Of a stretch of DNA of 12,183 bases, positions 1-6,252 are shown piece after piece. The notes under the pieces were generated by a model, which was not told where the DNA came from, ran no database searches, and worked only from the letters and a program-made list of their open reading frames with translations. The DNA lies in NCBI GenBank assembly GCA_002421845.1, contig DISL01000041.1, positions 1 through 12,183 of the forward strand, read 5' to 3'. Numbering within the stretch: the stretch's first letter is position 1; each line of letters starts with the position of its first letter. Source of the stretch: Epsilonproteobacteria bacterium UBA6211. Its GTDB lineage: Bacteria; Campylobacterota; Campylobacteria; Campylobacterales; Arcobacteraceae. A program made the position numbers and the translations under genes.

Positions 1-44
1 GCTTAAATATAACTGAAATTTGCAATTTTTTCCAAGATTTTTGA

Positions 45-104
45 TTTTTTTTGCTTTTAGCTTATGGATTTCACTTTTTGGATATTTTGTGTGCTATATA
101 TAAT
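45..104 (+). promoter_or_regulatory. Probable sigma70-type promoter for the BI-1 / thiD2 operon
   Basis: A perfect TATAAT lies at 99-104 inside an alternating TA stretch. Upstream are T-tracts (26-31, 38-42, 45-52, 55-58, 75-79, 85-88), most of them spaced by roughly one helical turn. Campylobacterota housekeeping promoters typically have a good -10 box and periodic T-rich DNA rather than a clear -35, and this matches. A start near 111 would give a leader of about 128 nt before the BI-1 gene. No gene is visible in 1-238 on either strand. The promoter assignment is an inference from motif and position. Confidence 0.45.
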
Positions 105-238
105 ATATGTATAAGATGTTCAGAATTACACCAATGTTTATAAATATAGATACTTAGTTTTGTTCTTTAAAGTATTTATTAAGGAATACTCACTAAAATA
201 GCACATACAATAACTAAACAACAAAGGAAGGTGTTTAT

Positions 239-955
239 ATGTACAAAAGAGATTACTTAACTAGTGGAAGCACTAATTCAAATAGTGCTTATGCTAATGA
301 AAGTACTGCACAAAGAAGTAGAACTGACCTAATGGCTTTTTTGAAGGCTACTTATCAGTTATTTGCAGGTTCGCTTTTAGCTGCGACTGCCGGAGCATAT
401 ATAGGTCTTGATATGGTTAGCACTATAGCTACTTGGTATTGGGGTCTTGTTATATTCCAATTTGTTTTACTTTTTGCATTATATGCAGTTAAAGAAAAAC
501 CTGGAATTAATCTAGCGGTATTATTTGGATTTACATTTATAAGTGGTTTAACAATAACTCCACTCCTTGCATCTGTATTTAGTATGCCTGGCGGTGCTAC
601 TATAGTAGCACAAGCATTTTTGATGACAAGTGTTGCATTCGGTGGAATTTCTATGTTTGCATTAACAACAAAAAGAGATTTCTCATCAATGGGTAAAATG
701 CTTTTCATTACTTTAATAGTAATTGTTATAGCTTCTTTACTTAATATCTTTTTTGCTTCACCTGTTTTACAACTTGCTATTGCAGGAATCGGTGCCATAC
801 TTTTTTCTGCTTTTATACTTTATGATACACAACAAATCATAAAAGGAAATTTTAGCACTCCGGTAGAAGCTGCTATTGCTTTATATTTAGATTTCTTCAA
901 TCTATTTATATCTTTATTACAAATACTATCTGCTTTTGCAGGAAGAGATGAATAA
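239..955 (+). CDS. Bax inhibitor-1 (BI-1/YccA/YetJ) family inner-membrane protein
   Basis: This is a 238-residue membrane protein of the BI-1 (TMBIM) family. It has a polar N-terminus (about residues 1-33) followed by seven hydrophobic segments. Family hallmarks are visible: GLTITPL (103-109), LYDTQQII (194-201) and the C-terminal LYLDFFNLF (215-223). D196 and D218 sit in the places of the two aspartates that form the pH-sensitive latch in Bacillus YetJ, a calcium-leak channel of this family. Calcium leak or membrane-stress protection is therefore plausible but not proven here; the E. coli relative YccA instead interacts with the FtsH protease. The ATG at 239 is supported by a strong AAGGAAGG ribosome site (224-231) seven bases upstream. 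The stop overlaps the start of the following thiD2-type gene, so the two are probably co-transcribed and translationally coupled. Confidence 0.93.
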   Translation: MYKRDYLTSGSTNSNSAYANESTAQRSRTDLMAFLKATYQLFAGSLLAATAGAYIGLDMVSTIATWYWGLVIFQFVLLFALYAVKEKPGINLAVLFGFTFISGLTITPLLASVFSMPGGATIVAQAFLMTSVAFGGISMFALTTKRDFSSMGKMLFITLIVIVIASLLNIFFASPVLQLAIAGIGAILFSAFILYDTQQIIKGNFSTPVEAAIALYLDFFNLFISLLQILSAFAGRDE

Positions 956-1352
956 AAACAATCTTAGAATCCTAGATGCCAACCTTAATAGACTTAGGGA
1001 AGGCATCAGGGTTGTGGAAGATATATTTAGATATATCTACAATGATTCTACAACTGCTTCAAAACTAAAAGAATTAAGACATTTATCAAGAATTGATTTA
1101 TACGATGACCTTTTAAGTTCAAGAGACATCAAAAACGATGTATTAAAATCCACAACCAAATCAGAATCCACAAGAGTAGATATAAATTCTATTTTAATAG
1201 CAAATTTCAAGAGAGCTCAAGAGAGTGCAAGAGTTTTGGAAGAGTTTACAAAAATGCTTTCGGGAGATATTTCTAGCAAGTTCAAACATATAAGATATGA
1301 ACTTTATGATTTAGAGATAGTTTTAACAAAAATTACTTCAAATTCCAAATAG
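948..1352 (+). CDS. thiD2: Stand-alone ThiD2-type protein (probable HMP-phosphate kinase)
   Basis: This 134-residue protein matches the ThiD2 family, often found fused to the N-terminus of thiamine-phosphate synthase ThiE and often mislabelled thiamine-phosphate pyrophosphorylase. Characterised ThiD2 proteins phosphorylate hydroxymethylpyrimidine phosphate for thiamine synthesis. Signature stretches are ILDANLNRLREGIRVVED (8-25), LKELRH (40-45), SRD (58-60), ANFKRAQESARVLEEF (85-100) and RYELYDLE near the C-terminus. No TIM-barrel ThiE domain follows, so the ThiE step must be encoded elsewhere. I chose ATG 948, which overlaps the BI-1 stop by 8 bp and has AGGA at 940-943 just upstream. An in-frame TTG at 936 would add four residues but lacks a ribosome site of its own. 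The 3' end overlaps the converging bioC-like gene by 49 bp. The family assignment is strong; the kinase activity is taken from the family. Confidence 0.85.
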   Translation: MNKNNLRILDANLNRLREGIRVVEDIFRYIYNDSTTASKLKELRHLSRIDLYDDLLSSRDIKNDVLKSTTKSESTRVDINSILIANFKRAQESARVLEEFTKMLSGDISSKFKHIRYELYDLEIVLTKITSNSK

Positions 1353-2002
1353 TTGTATGGATATTCTACATAGAGTTTTTTGGACTCTTTAAATGACAAC
1401 GGCGTCAAGCCTCCCCTAACTCCACTTTTTTTAATATAATCAAAGAGTTGCTTTTTATTCTCAAACTCTAATTTATACTCATATATCTCAAATTTACAAT
1501 CGATGTTTTCTTCAAAAGCTTTTATAATATCCTCTTTTGTAAGGATAGGTGATTTTTGTTTTGTAATCTCAAAAATAGATTTAAAGGTATTTGACGTAAA
1601 AAGTGTTGCATTTATCTCTTTTGAAATAGAGAGTAAAAACGAGACTAATTTTGATAAATCTTTTGACCATTGCATAGCAGAAGATGATAAAACCATATCG
1701 TATTTATCATTTTGTAAAGATTTAAAAAACTCATCACTATCAAAATCAAAACAACACACATCAGTAGTATCACACTTTGGATGCAAATCACACATGGCTT
1801 GAGAAAAATCAACAGCCTTATAATACTCTATAGGGAAATTGATATTGTTATATATCTGACCGCTTCCACAACCAAGCTCAAGTATCCTTGAAGGTTTGGA
1901 AGTCATCTCACGAACAAGTGCTTTTGCTATAATTTGTTGGATAATATTATGGGTACCGTACTCTTTACTATGAGCTGAAAATTCTTCTTTAACTTTAATC
2001 AT
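1304..2002 (-). CDS. bioC: BioC-like SAM-dependent methyltransferase (probable malonyl-ACP O-methyltransferase)
   Basis: This is a 232-residue class I methyltransferase. Motif I is ILELGCGSGQ (40-49), the acidic residue after strand 2 is D65 in VDFS, and YDMVLSSSAMQW (101-112) is the motif IV/post-motif region. The N-terminal pattern of F8, S9, Y15 and Q22, the S-S-A-M-Q-W block, a late GVRGGLTPL stretch and the LEFEVIFVK ending are all typical of BioC. BioC methylates malonyl-ACP so that fatty-acid synthesis can build the pimeloyl chain of biotin. No other bio genes lie nearby, so another small-molecule methyltransferase cannot be excluded. The gene is monocistronic and divergent from secG. 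There is no clear ribosome-binding site before ATG 2002 (reading leftward), which suggests a short or absent leader. Its 3' end runs 49 bp into thiD2. Confidence 0.8.
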   Translation of the reverse strand: MIKVKEEFSAHSKEYGTHNIIQQIIAKALVREMTSKPSRILELGCGSGQIYNNINFPIEYYKAVDFSQAMCDLHPKCDTTDVCCFDFDSDEFFKSLQNDKYDMVLSSSAMQWSKDLSKLVSFLLSISKEINATLFTSNTFKSIFEITKQKSPILTKEDIIKAFEENIDCKFEIYEYKLEFENKKQLFDYIKKSGVRGGLTPLSFKESKKLYVEYPYNYLEFEVIFVKTISKS

Positions 2003-2093
2003 ATACTATTTTAACTTTGTTTAAATAAATTTTAGATAAAATATGCAAATTTTTAACTCAATAAAGAGTAAAACGATAAAGGATAAAATACAA
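2003..2093. promoter_or_regulatory. Compact divergent promoter region between bioC-like gene and secG
   Basis: The bioC-like gene leaves leftward from 2002 and secG rightward from 2094. On the plus strand a TAAAAT -10-like box (2037-2042) precedes secG by about 50 nt. On the minus strand a similar TAAAAT reads from 2034 to 2029, and another from 2013 to 2008. If these are used, the two -10 elements nearly touch and RNA polymerases would compete for the site. An AAAGGAT ribosome site (2078-2084) precedes the secG ATG at 2094. All boxes are weak AT-rich matches, so the assignment rests mainly on gene geometry. Confidence 0.4.
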
Positions 2094-2414
2094 ATGACAA
2101 CAACACTGTTAGTAATCCAGTTTGTCTTAACGATACTTGTAACGATAGTAATCTTATTACAAAAAAGCTCAAGCATAGGACTTGGTGCATATAGCGGAAG
2201 TAACGAATCTATGTTCGGTTCAAAAGGTCCTACAAACTTTTTACAAAAAGCTACTTACACTTTGGGACTTTTATTTGTTCTAAACACTCTAGCTTTAGGA
2301 TACTTTTATAATCAAGAAACTTCAAAAAGTGCTATAGACAAAATAAATATAGAGTCTATCGTTCCTAGTGCACCTCAAGAAAATAGTGCACCTGCCGCAC
2401 CTGTTCAAAACTAA
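2094..2414 (+). CDS. secG: Preprotein translocase subunit SecG
   Basis: SecG is a small inner-membrane subunit of the SecYEG channel that assists SecA-driven protein export. The 106-residue product has the standard layout of two transmembrane segments (about 3-23 and 53-73) joined by a glycine/serine-rich loop. The loop includes the family signature LLQKSSSIGLGAYSG and a downstream FGSKGPTNFL. The C-terminal tail beyond the second helix is rich in alanine and proline. The frame is open back to an ATG at 2043, but homology begins at MTTTLLVIQF and the ribosome site AAAGGAT (2078-2084) fits ATG 2094, so the shorter start is chosen. It is the first gene of a run through the MFS gene, separated from the deacetylase by 42 nt that contain a hairpin. 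Confidence 0.93.
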   Translation: MTTTLLVIQFVLTILVTIVILLQKSSSIGLGAYSGSNESMFGSKGPTNFLQKATYTLGLLFVLNTLALGYFYNQETSKSAIDKINIESIVPSAPQENSAPAAPVQN

Positions 2415-2419
2415 AATAA

Positions 2420-2444
2420 ATAGCAACTAATCAATAGTTGCTAT
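2420..2444 (+). promoter_or_regulatory. Perfect intercistronic hairpin between secG and the deacetylase gene
   Basis: A 10-bp perfect inverted repeat (2420-2429 with 2435-2444; core TAGCAACTA / TAGTTGCTA) encloses a 5-nt loop, ATCAA. It starts six bases after the secG stop and ends directly against the AGAGG ribosome site (2445-2449) of the next gene. No T-run follows, so it is not a classical intrinsic terminator. It could stabilise the secG mRNA 3' end, attenuate readthrough, or modulate access to the adjacent ribosome site. The hairpin is seen directly; its role is inferred. Confidence 0.6.
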
Positions 2445-2456
2445 AGAGGTATTTAA

Positions 2457-3404
2457 ATGAAAAAAATTCTTTTCTTTTGGCTTTTAATGTACATATATTC
2501 AATAGCTGATGCTACTATATTCGTGTATCATCGATTCGGAGATGATAGACATCCGTCAACAAACACAAGTATAGAGCAACTTAGAAAAGATTTTGACTAT
2601 ATTAAAAACAACGGATATAAAGTAGTTCCTTTAAGCAAAGTGGTAGAGCTTATACAAAACAAGCAAGAAGTACCAGACAAATGGGTAGTTATCACTATCG
2701 ATGATAATTACAAAAGCTTTTATACAAACGGTTTGAAGATATTCCAAGAATACGGTTACCCTTTTACTCTTTTTGTATATGTAAGAGCTACAGAGGAAAA
2801 ATACGGTGATTTCATGACATGGGACATGGTCAAAGAAGCATCAAAATACGGGGGAATAGAACTTCATTCGTATAATCACCCTAAACTTACATCTCTTACT
2901 AAAGAGGCTATATTAGCTGATACTCAAAAAGCGTTTGAGATTTTTGAAAAGAGAATGGGTACAAAACCTAGATTTTATGCTTATCCTTACGGTTCATATA
3001 ACAAAAAAGTTCAAGAATATCTAAAAAGCTTTGGGCTTGAGGCTATTTTAAACCAAACTGCCGGAGCGACGAGTAAAGATAGCGACCCTTATGATTTATT
3101 TAGAGTACCGTTAGTAGGGAAATCAAATATATCGGGCGGTCTAAGATACTCTGTATTGGACGTAGAGTGGATAGAACCTACCGAATTTCCAAAAGACGGA
3201 GTTTTACGAAAAGTAAAAGCTAAAGTTAATAAGGATATTAAGACCATTAAGTTGTTTATTACAGATCATGGTTGGATGGAGAATGTTAAAGTTAATGATG
3301 GAATAGTAGATGTGGACTTAAATATTCCACTTAATACTACTCGATCAAGGGTAACATTAGGTACAACCTACTATAAAACATCAAGCCAAATATTAATCAA
3401 ATAA
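2457..3404 (+). CDS. Exported polysaccharide deacetylase (CE4 / NodB family)
   Basis: This 315-residue protein begins with a hydrophobic signal-type segment (about 1-19, ending near ADA), so it is probably periplasmic or membrane-anchored. Residues about 20-220 form a NodB-type CE4 domain. Motif 1 is TIDD (80-83), with D82 the likely catalytic base and D83 a metal ligand. Motif 2 is HSYNHP (137-142), supplying metal ligands H137 and H141. Motif 3 is FYAYPYGSYN (173-182). The usual TFDDG motif is altered to TIDDN. The last 80 or so residues form an uncharacterised beta-rich tail. The family removes N-acetyl or O-acetyl groups from carbohydrate polymers such as PNAG or peptidoglycan; the substrate cannot be read from the sequence. 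AGAGG (2445-2449) supports ATG 2457. It lies between secG and frr, only 11 nt before frr. Confidence 0.87.
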   Translation: MKKILFFWLLMYIYSIADATIFVYHRFGDDRHPSTNTSIEQLRKDFDYIKNNGYKVVPLSKVVELIQNKQEVPDKWVVITIDDNYKSFYTNGLKIFQEYGYPFTLFVYVRATEEKYGDFMTWDMVKEASKYGGIELHSYNHPKLTSLTKEAILADTQKAFEIFEKRMGTKPRFYAYPYGSYNKKVQEYLKSFGLEAILNQTAGATSKDSDPYDLFRVPLVGKSNISGGLRYSVLDVEWIEPTEFPKDGVLRKVKAKVNKDIKTIKLFITDHGWMENVKVNDGIVDVDLNIPLNTTRSRVTLGTTYYKTSSQILIK

Positions 3405-3415
3405 AGGAGAAAAAT

Positions 3416-3973
3416 ATGTTAAATGAAGTATATGACTACACAAAAGAGCATATGGACAAGTCTATAGAAGCTTTGAAAAAAGACTATGGAACGCTAAGAA
3501 CAGGTAAAGTAACTACTAAAGTTCTTGACAATATAAAAGCGAGTTATTACGGTACGCCTACAGACCTTTCACAAGTTGCTACAATACTGACTGTTGATGC
3601 TACAACTATTTCTATTACACCTTGGGAAAAGAATATGTTAGGACCTATAGAAAAAGCTATTCAAGAAGCAAATATAGGTGTAAATCCAAATAATGATGGC
3701 GTAGCCGTAAAACTTTTCTTCCCTCCGATGACTATGGAGCAAAGAAACGATAATGTGAAAAAAGCAAAAGGTATGACTGAAGATGCAAAAGTTGCAATCA
3801 GAAATATCAGAAAAAATGCAAATGATAAAATTAAAAAACTCCATAAAGACAAACTGATAACTGATGATGAAAGTAAAAAAGGTGAAGCAGAAGTACAAAA
3901 AATTACTGATGCTTTTGTTGCTAAAGCTGATGAAACGCTAAAAGCAAAAGAAAAAGAAATATTAACGGTGTAG
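3416..3973 (+). CDS. frr: Ribosome recycling factor
   Basis: RRF works with EF-G to split the post-termination ribosome so that its subunits can be reused. The 185-residue length is exactly typical. Family features are present: the RTGKVTTKVLDNI segment near residues 28-40 that begins the long helical arm, YYGTPTDLSQVATI, SITPWEK, GVNPNNDGVAVKLFFPPMT, and the C-terminal helical part with many lysines. A strong ribosome site AAAGGAG (3403-3409) lies six bases before ATG 3416 and overlaps the deacetylase stop codon. It sits in the same run as secG and pyrE; only 4 nt separate it from pyrE. Confidence 0.97.
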   Translation: MLNEVYDYTKEHMDKSIEALKKDYGTLRTGKVTTKVLDNIKASYYGTPTDLSQVATILTVDATTISITPWEKNMLGPIEKAIQEANIGVNPNNDGVAVKLFFPPMTMEQRNDNVKKAKGMTEDAKVAIRNIRKNANDKIKKLHKDKLITDDESKKGEAEVQKITDAFVAKADETLKAKEKEILTV

Positions 3974-3977
3974 CCAA

Positions 3978-4583
3978 ATGAATTTAAATATAGAACAAAT
4001 ATACAAAGATGCAGGTGCATATCTAGAAGGTCACTTCAAGTTAAGTAGTGGAAACTACTCTAAACACTACCTGCAATCTGCAAAAGTACTTGAAGACCCA
4101 AAAACTGCAAAAATGCTTGCGGAAGCTTTGGCATTTGAGATAAAACAAAGTGGAATAGAATTTGACGCTATATGTTCTCCTGCTCTTGGTGGACTACTCG
4201 CTGGATTTGCTCTTGCGACTGCACTTGATGTGAGATTTATATTTGCTGAGCGTGTAAACGGTGAGATGTCTATAAGAAGAGGCTTTGAGGTAAAAGAGGG
4301 TGAAAGATATATCATGTGTGAAGATATTATCACAACAGGTGGAAGTGCGTTGGAAGCTGCTGCTCAAATAGAAGCATCAGGCGGTAAAGTAGTAGCATTT
4401 GCAGCTCTAGCTAATAGAGGATTTTGTAAAAGAGTCGGAAGTAGCATAGAATCAAAATCTAACTGTAAACTTCCTTGCGACAAACCTCTTTTTGCTTTGG
4501 CTGATTTTGATTTTGCTATGTATTCACCGGATGAGTGTGATTTTAAAGATATTGCATATAAACCTGGAAGCAGAGGAAACTAA
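3978..4583 (+). CDS. pyrE: Orotate phosphoribosyltransferase
   Basis: PyrE joins orotate to PRPP to make orotidine 5'-phosphate in de novo pyrimidine synthesis. The 201-residue product shows the PRPP-binding loop EDIITTGGS (115-123). An N-terminal YLEGHFKLSSGNYSKHYLQ block (15-33) supplies the substrate-side SSG motif, SPALGGLLAG (67-76) is the pyrophosphate-loop region, and FAERVNGEMSIRRGFEV (89-105) is the flexible catalytic loop region. The C-terminal stretch SKSNCKLPCDKPLFAL resembles the Thermus-type PyrE subgroup used by Campylobacterota. Only four bases separate it from frr and there is no strong ribosome site, so coupling to frr translation is likely. Its stop overlaps the next start as TAATG. 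Confidence 0.95.
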   Translation: MNLNIEQIYKDAGAYLEGHFKLSSGNYSKHYLQSAKVLEDPKTAKMLAEALAFEIKQSGIEFDAICSPALGGLLAGFALATALDVRFIFAERVNGEMSIRRGFEVKEGERYIMCEDIITTGGSALEAAAQIEASGGKVVAFAALANRGFCKRVGSSIESKSNCKLPCDKPLFALADFDFAMYSPDECDFKDIAYKPGSRGN

Positions 4584-5059
4584 TGGCTAGATGGAGAGAT
4601 GCAAAGAAGAACAAACTTCCTACAAGTACTGCATCTACTCCTGAATTTAGTGAAAATGCACCTATTTTAAAAAGATTAAAGGGATTTATAATCGATATGT
4701 TTTTGATTATGATGCCTATAATGTATATAACAACTTACCTCATCATGGACGGTAAAGACGACTTCCAAAATAGCGATATGGCAAGATGGATAACATCTTT
4801 TGTCTATGGTGCTATTATTGTCGCATTTTGGAAGATAAAAGGTCAAACACCCGGGCTTAAAGCTTATGACTTAATAATACTAGATAAACAATCCAAGAAG
4901 ACCCTCTCTCTTACAAAATCAATCTTGAGATACGTAACTTTTATTATATCGGCAATGAGTATTGTAGGATGGTTTGTACCGTTTTTTAGAAAAGATAAGG
5001 CTACACTGCAAGATATGGTAGCCGGTAGCATTGTGGTAAGTCAAGAACCGCAAAAATAA
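4583..5059 (+). CDS. RDD family membrane protein
   Basis: This is a 158-residue membrane protein of the RDD family. After a charged N-terminus of about 30 residues comes R31 and then D38 in FIID, matching the conserved Arg-Asp arrangement of the first helix. Three hydrophobic segments lie at about 35-56, 68-86 and 110-132, and the conserved GQTPGLKAYDLIILDK motif follows the second. RDD proteins are poorly understood; some have been linked to ion or solute movement, and the substrate here is unknown. The start overlaps the pyrE stop by one base (TAATG), with AGAGGA (4572-4577) six bases upstream. The stop overlaps the MFS start in the same way, implying coupled translation of all three genes. 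Confidence 0.88.
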   Translation: MARWRDAKKNKLPTSTASTPEFSENAPILKRLKGFIIDMFLIMMPIMYITTYLIMDGKDDFQNSDMARWITSFVYGAIIVAFWKIKGQTPGLKAYDLIILDKQSKKTLSLTKSILRYVTFIISAMSIVGWFVPFFRKDKATLQDMVAGSIVVSQEPQK

Positions 5060-6153
5060 TGCTATTTATTAAAATATCGGCATTTTACTTTTTTTATTTT
5101 GCCGCTGTCGGAGTATATGTAATATTTTTGCCGAAAGTATTGCATGATATAGGTTATAACCCTTATGAAATAGGTATTATCTTTGCTTTAGCCCCTTTGA
5201 TGAGATTTTTAACCCCATTTTTATTTCTCAAACATATAAAACTCAATCAACAAACCTTTAAGGTAGCTCTTTTTATAATTTTTGTATGTTCTTTACTGTT
5301 TTACGTAACCATACACGATTTTTATATGTTTTTGATAACCAATGCAATACTAGGTGCTGCACTTAGTTTGATTCTACCATATATAGAGATAATATCCCTT
5401 AAAAACGTAGGCAAAGAGAGATACGGCAAAACTAGACTTTTTGGCTCTATAGGATTTATGCTTATTGCTTTGGTTTTGGCTAAATATTTGAGCGAATCTA
5501 CTATTGCTTTACACTTTTATCTAATAACATCTATTTTAACAATAGCATCTTCTTTATTGCTTCTTAAATATGATGAAAATGAAGAGCTTGGAGGTGTCGA
5601 AGATGAGCCTTTTTCCATAATGAAGTATTTGGCTTTTTGGATAAGCCTTCTTTTTATGCAAATAAGTTTCGGTGGTTTTTATAACTTCTTCACCATATAT
5701 ACAACCCAAAACGGGATTTCCTTAGAAACTGCTAGTTATCTATGGTCATTTGGTGTATTGTGTGAGATAGTAATGCTCTATTTTCAAGGTAGTATCCTAA
5801 AAAACAATTTATTATTTCTTATAAAGTTTTCCATATTCGTAACTATCATAAGATGGGTTATAGTATATATGTTCCCTGATAATCTTACCGTTTTATTTTT
5901 ATCTCAAAGTATCCATGCCTTCAGTTTTGGACTGTATCATAGTGCAGTTATCGTATATCTTTATACCATGTATTCAAATAAAAAACTAGCACAACAATTT
6001 ATGTTTGGTGTTGCTTACGGTTTAGGTGGGTTTATAGGTGCTTTTGTAGCTGGATGGCTATATGGGGAGTATTTGTTTTTGTATTCAGCCTTGTTTGCTT
6101 TGATTGCTTTTACGGCTTTGCATGTACATAGTAAAAAGCATATTGCGGTATAA
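5059..6153 (+). CDS. MFS transporter (MFS_1-like family)
   Basis: This 364-residue protein is almost entirely hydrophobic, with roughly 10 to 12 transmembrane helices. The opening FYFFYFAAVGVYVIFLP (9-25) followed by L-x-x-I-G-Y-x-x-x-x-I-G is characteristic of the MFS_1-like group related to LacY and nucleoside/sugar symporters. GKTRLFGSIGFM (near 130) is the usual loop 4-5 region, ending in the R-x-x-G-S-I-G-F signature. A hydrophilic loop with the acidic stretch DENEELGGVEDE (about 171-182) divides the two halves. The substrate cannot be predicted. It is the last gene of the secG run, starting on the RDD stop (TAATG) and converging with yaaA across a repeat-containing 99-bp gap. Confidence 0.85.
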   Translation: MLFIKISAFYFFYFAAVGVYVIFLPKVLHDIGYNPYEIGIIFALAPLMRFLTPFLFLKHIKLNQQTFKVALFIIFVCSLLFYVTIHDFYMFLITNAILGAALSLILPYIEIISLKNVGKERYGKTRLFGSIGFMLIALVLAKYLSESTIALHFYLITSILTIASSLLLLKYDENEELGGVEDEPFSIMKYLAFWISLLFMQISFGGFYNFFTIYTTQNGISLETASYLWSFGVLCEIVMLYFQGSILKNNLLFLIKFSIFVTIIRWVIVYMFPDNLTVLFLSQSIHAFSFGLYHSAVIVYLYTMYSNKKLAQQFMFGVAYGLGGFIGAFVAGWLYGEYLFLYSALFALIAFTALHVHSKKHIAV

Positions 6154-6160
6154 CACTTAC

Positions 6161-6187
6161 TAGATTCTGAGTCAAGCTCAGGATGAC
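6161..6187 (-). repeat. Small palindromic intergenic repeat, copy A
   Basis: Read on the minus strand this 27-bp unit is a hairpin. Its 5' arm is GTCATCCTGAG, the loop CTTGA, and the 3' arm CTCAGAATCTA. The stem has one C/A mismatch. It is 18/27 identical to copy C at 6221-6247 in the opposite orientation, and most differences fall at paired positions that change together. It resembles the short dispersed palindromes that occur between genes in many bacterial genomes. It lies eight bases after the MFS stop and may also act as a transcript 3' end. Confidence 0.65.
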
Positions 6188-6194
6188 AACAACA

Positions 6195-6211
6195 CTCAAG
6201 CTCAGGATGAC
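6195..6211 (-). repeat. Partial copy (half-unit) of the palindromic repeat
   Basis: On the minus strand the first 16 bases (GTCATCCTGAGCTTGA) are identical to the first 16 of copy A, then the match stops, so only one arm and the loop are present. On the plus strand this gives a 17-bp direct repeat, TCAAGCTCAGGATGACA, at 6172-6188 and 6196-6212 with a 24-bp period. It looks like a truncated or partly duplicated unit. Confidence 0.6.
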
Positions 6212-6220
6212 ATAAATACG

Positions 6221-6247
6221 GTCACTCCAAACTTGATTTGGAGTCTA
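6221..6247 (+). repeat. Small palindromic intergenic repeat, copy C (possible bidirectional terminator)
   Basis: A perfect 8-bp stem (ACTCCAAA 6224-6231 with TTTGGAGT 6237-6244) encloses the loop CTTGA, the same loop as in copy A. The outer bases GTCA and TCTA are also shared. The unit lies six bases beyond the end of the yaaA frame and between two converging genes, so it may serve as a transcript end in both directions. No strong T-run follows on either side, which weakens the terminator reading. Confidence 0.65.
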
Positions 6248-6252
6248 TTGTA

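Noticed and set aside
16..31. AAATT-TGC-AATTT mini-hairpin with T-tail as terminator of an upstream gene
   Set aside because: The stem is only five A/T pairs, and the T-tail belongs to the phased T-tracts; it is too weak to call.
355..798. 147-codon open frame on the minus strand inside the BI-1 gene
   Set aside because: It is antisense to a clearly recognised membrane protein, has no ribosome site and its translation resembles no family; it is a shadow frame.
936..947. TTG at 936 as an earlier start for thiD2
   Set aside because: It lacks its own ribosome site, while ATG 948 overlaps the upstream stop in a typical coupling arrangement and fits the family N-terminus.
1304..2002. A biotin operon around the BioC-like gene
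   Set aside because: No bioA, B, D, F or H gene is adjacent; the gene stands alone.
2043..2093. Longer secG start at ATG 2043
   Set aside because: The extra 17 residues are lysine-rich and not part of SecG; the ribosome site AAAGGAT falls inside them and fits ATG 2094.
2420..2444. secG hairpin as an intrinsic terminator
   Set aside because: No T-run follows, and the ribosome site of the next co-directional gene begins immediately after.
3638..4020. Minus-strand open frames of 86 and 119 codons across frr
   Set aside because: Phe/Ser-rich translations are what the complement of a lysine-rich gene produces; frr itself is certain.
6161..6247. Repeats as a CRISPR array or riboswitch
   Set aside because: Units are palindromic, in mixed orientation, without equal spacers; the gap lies at the 3' ends of two genes, where a riboswitch would have no gene to control.
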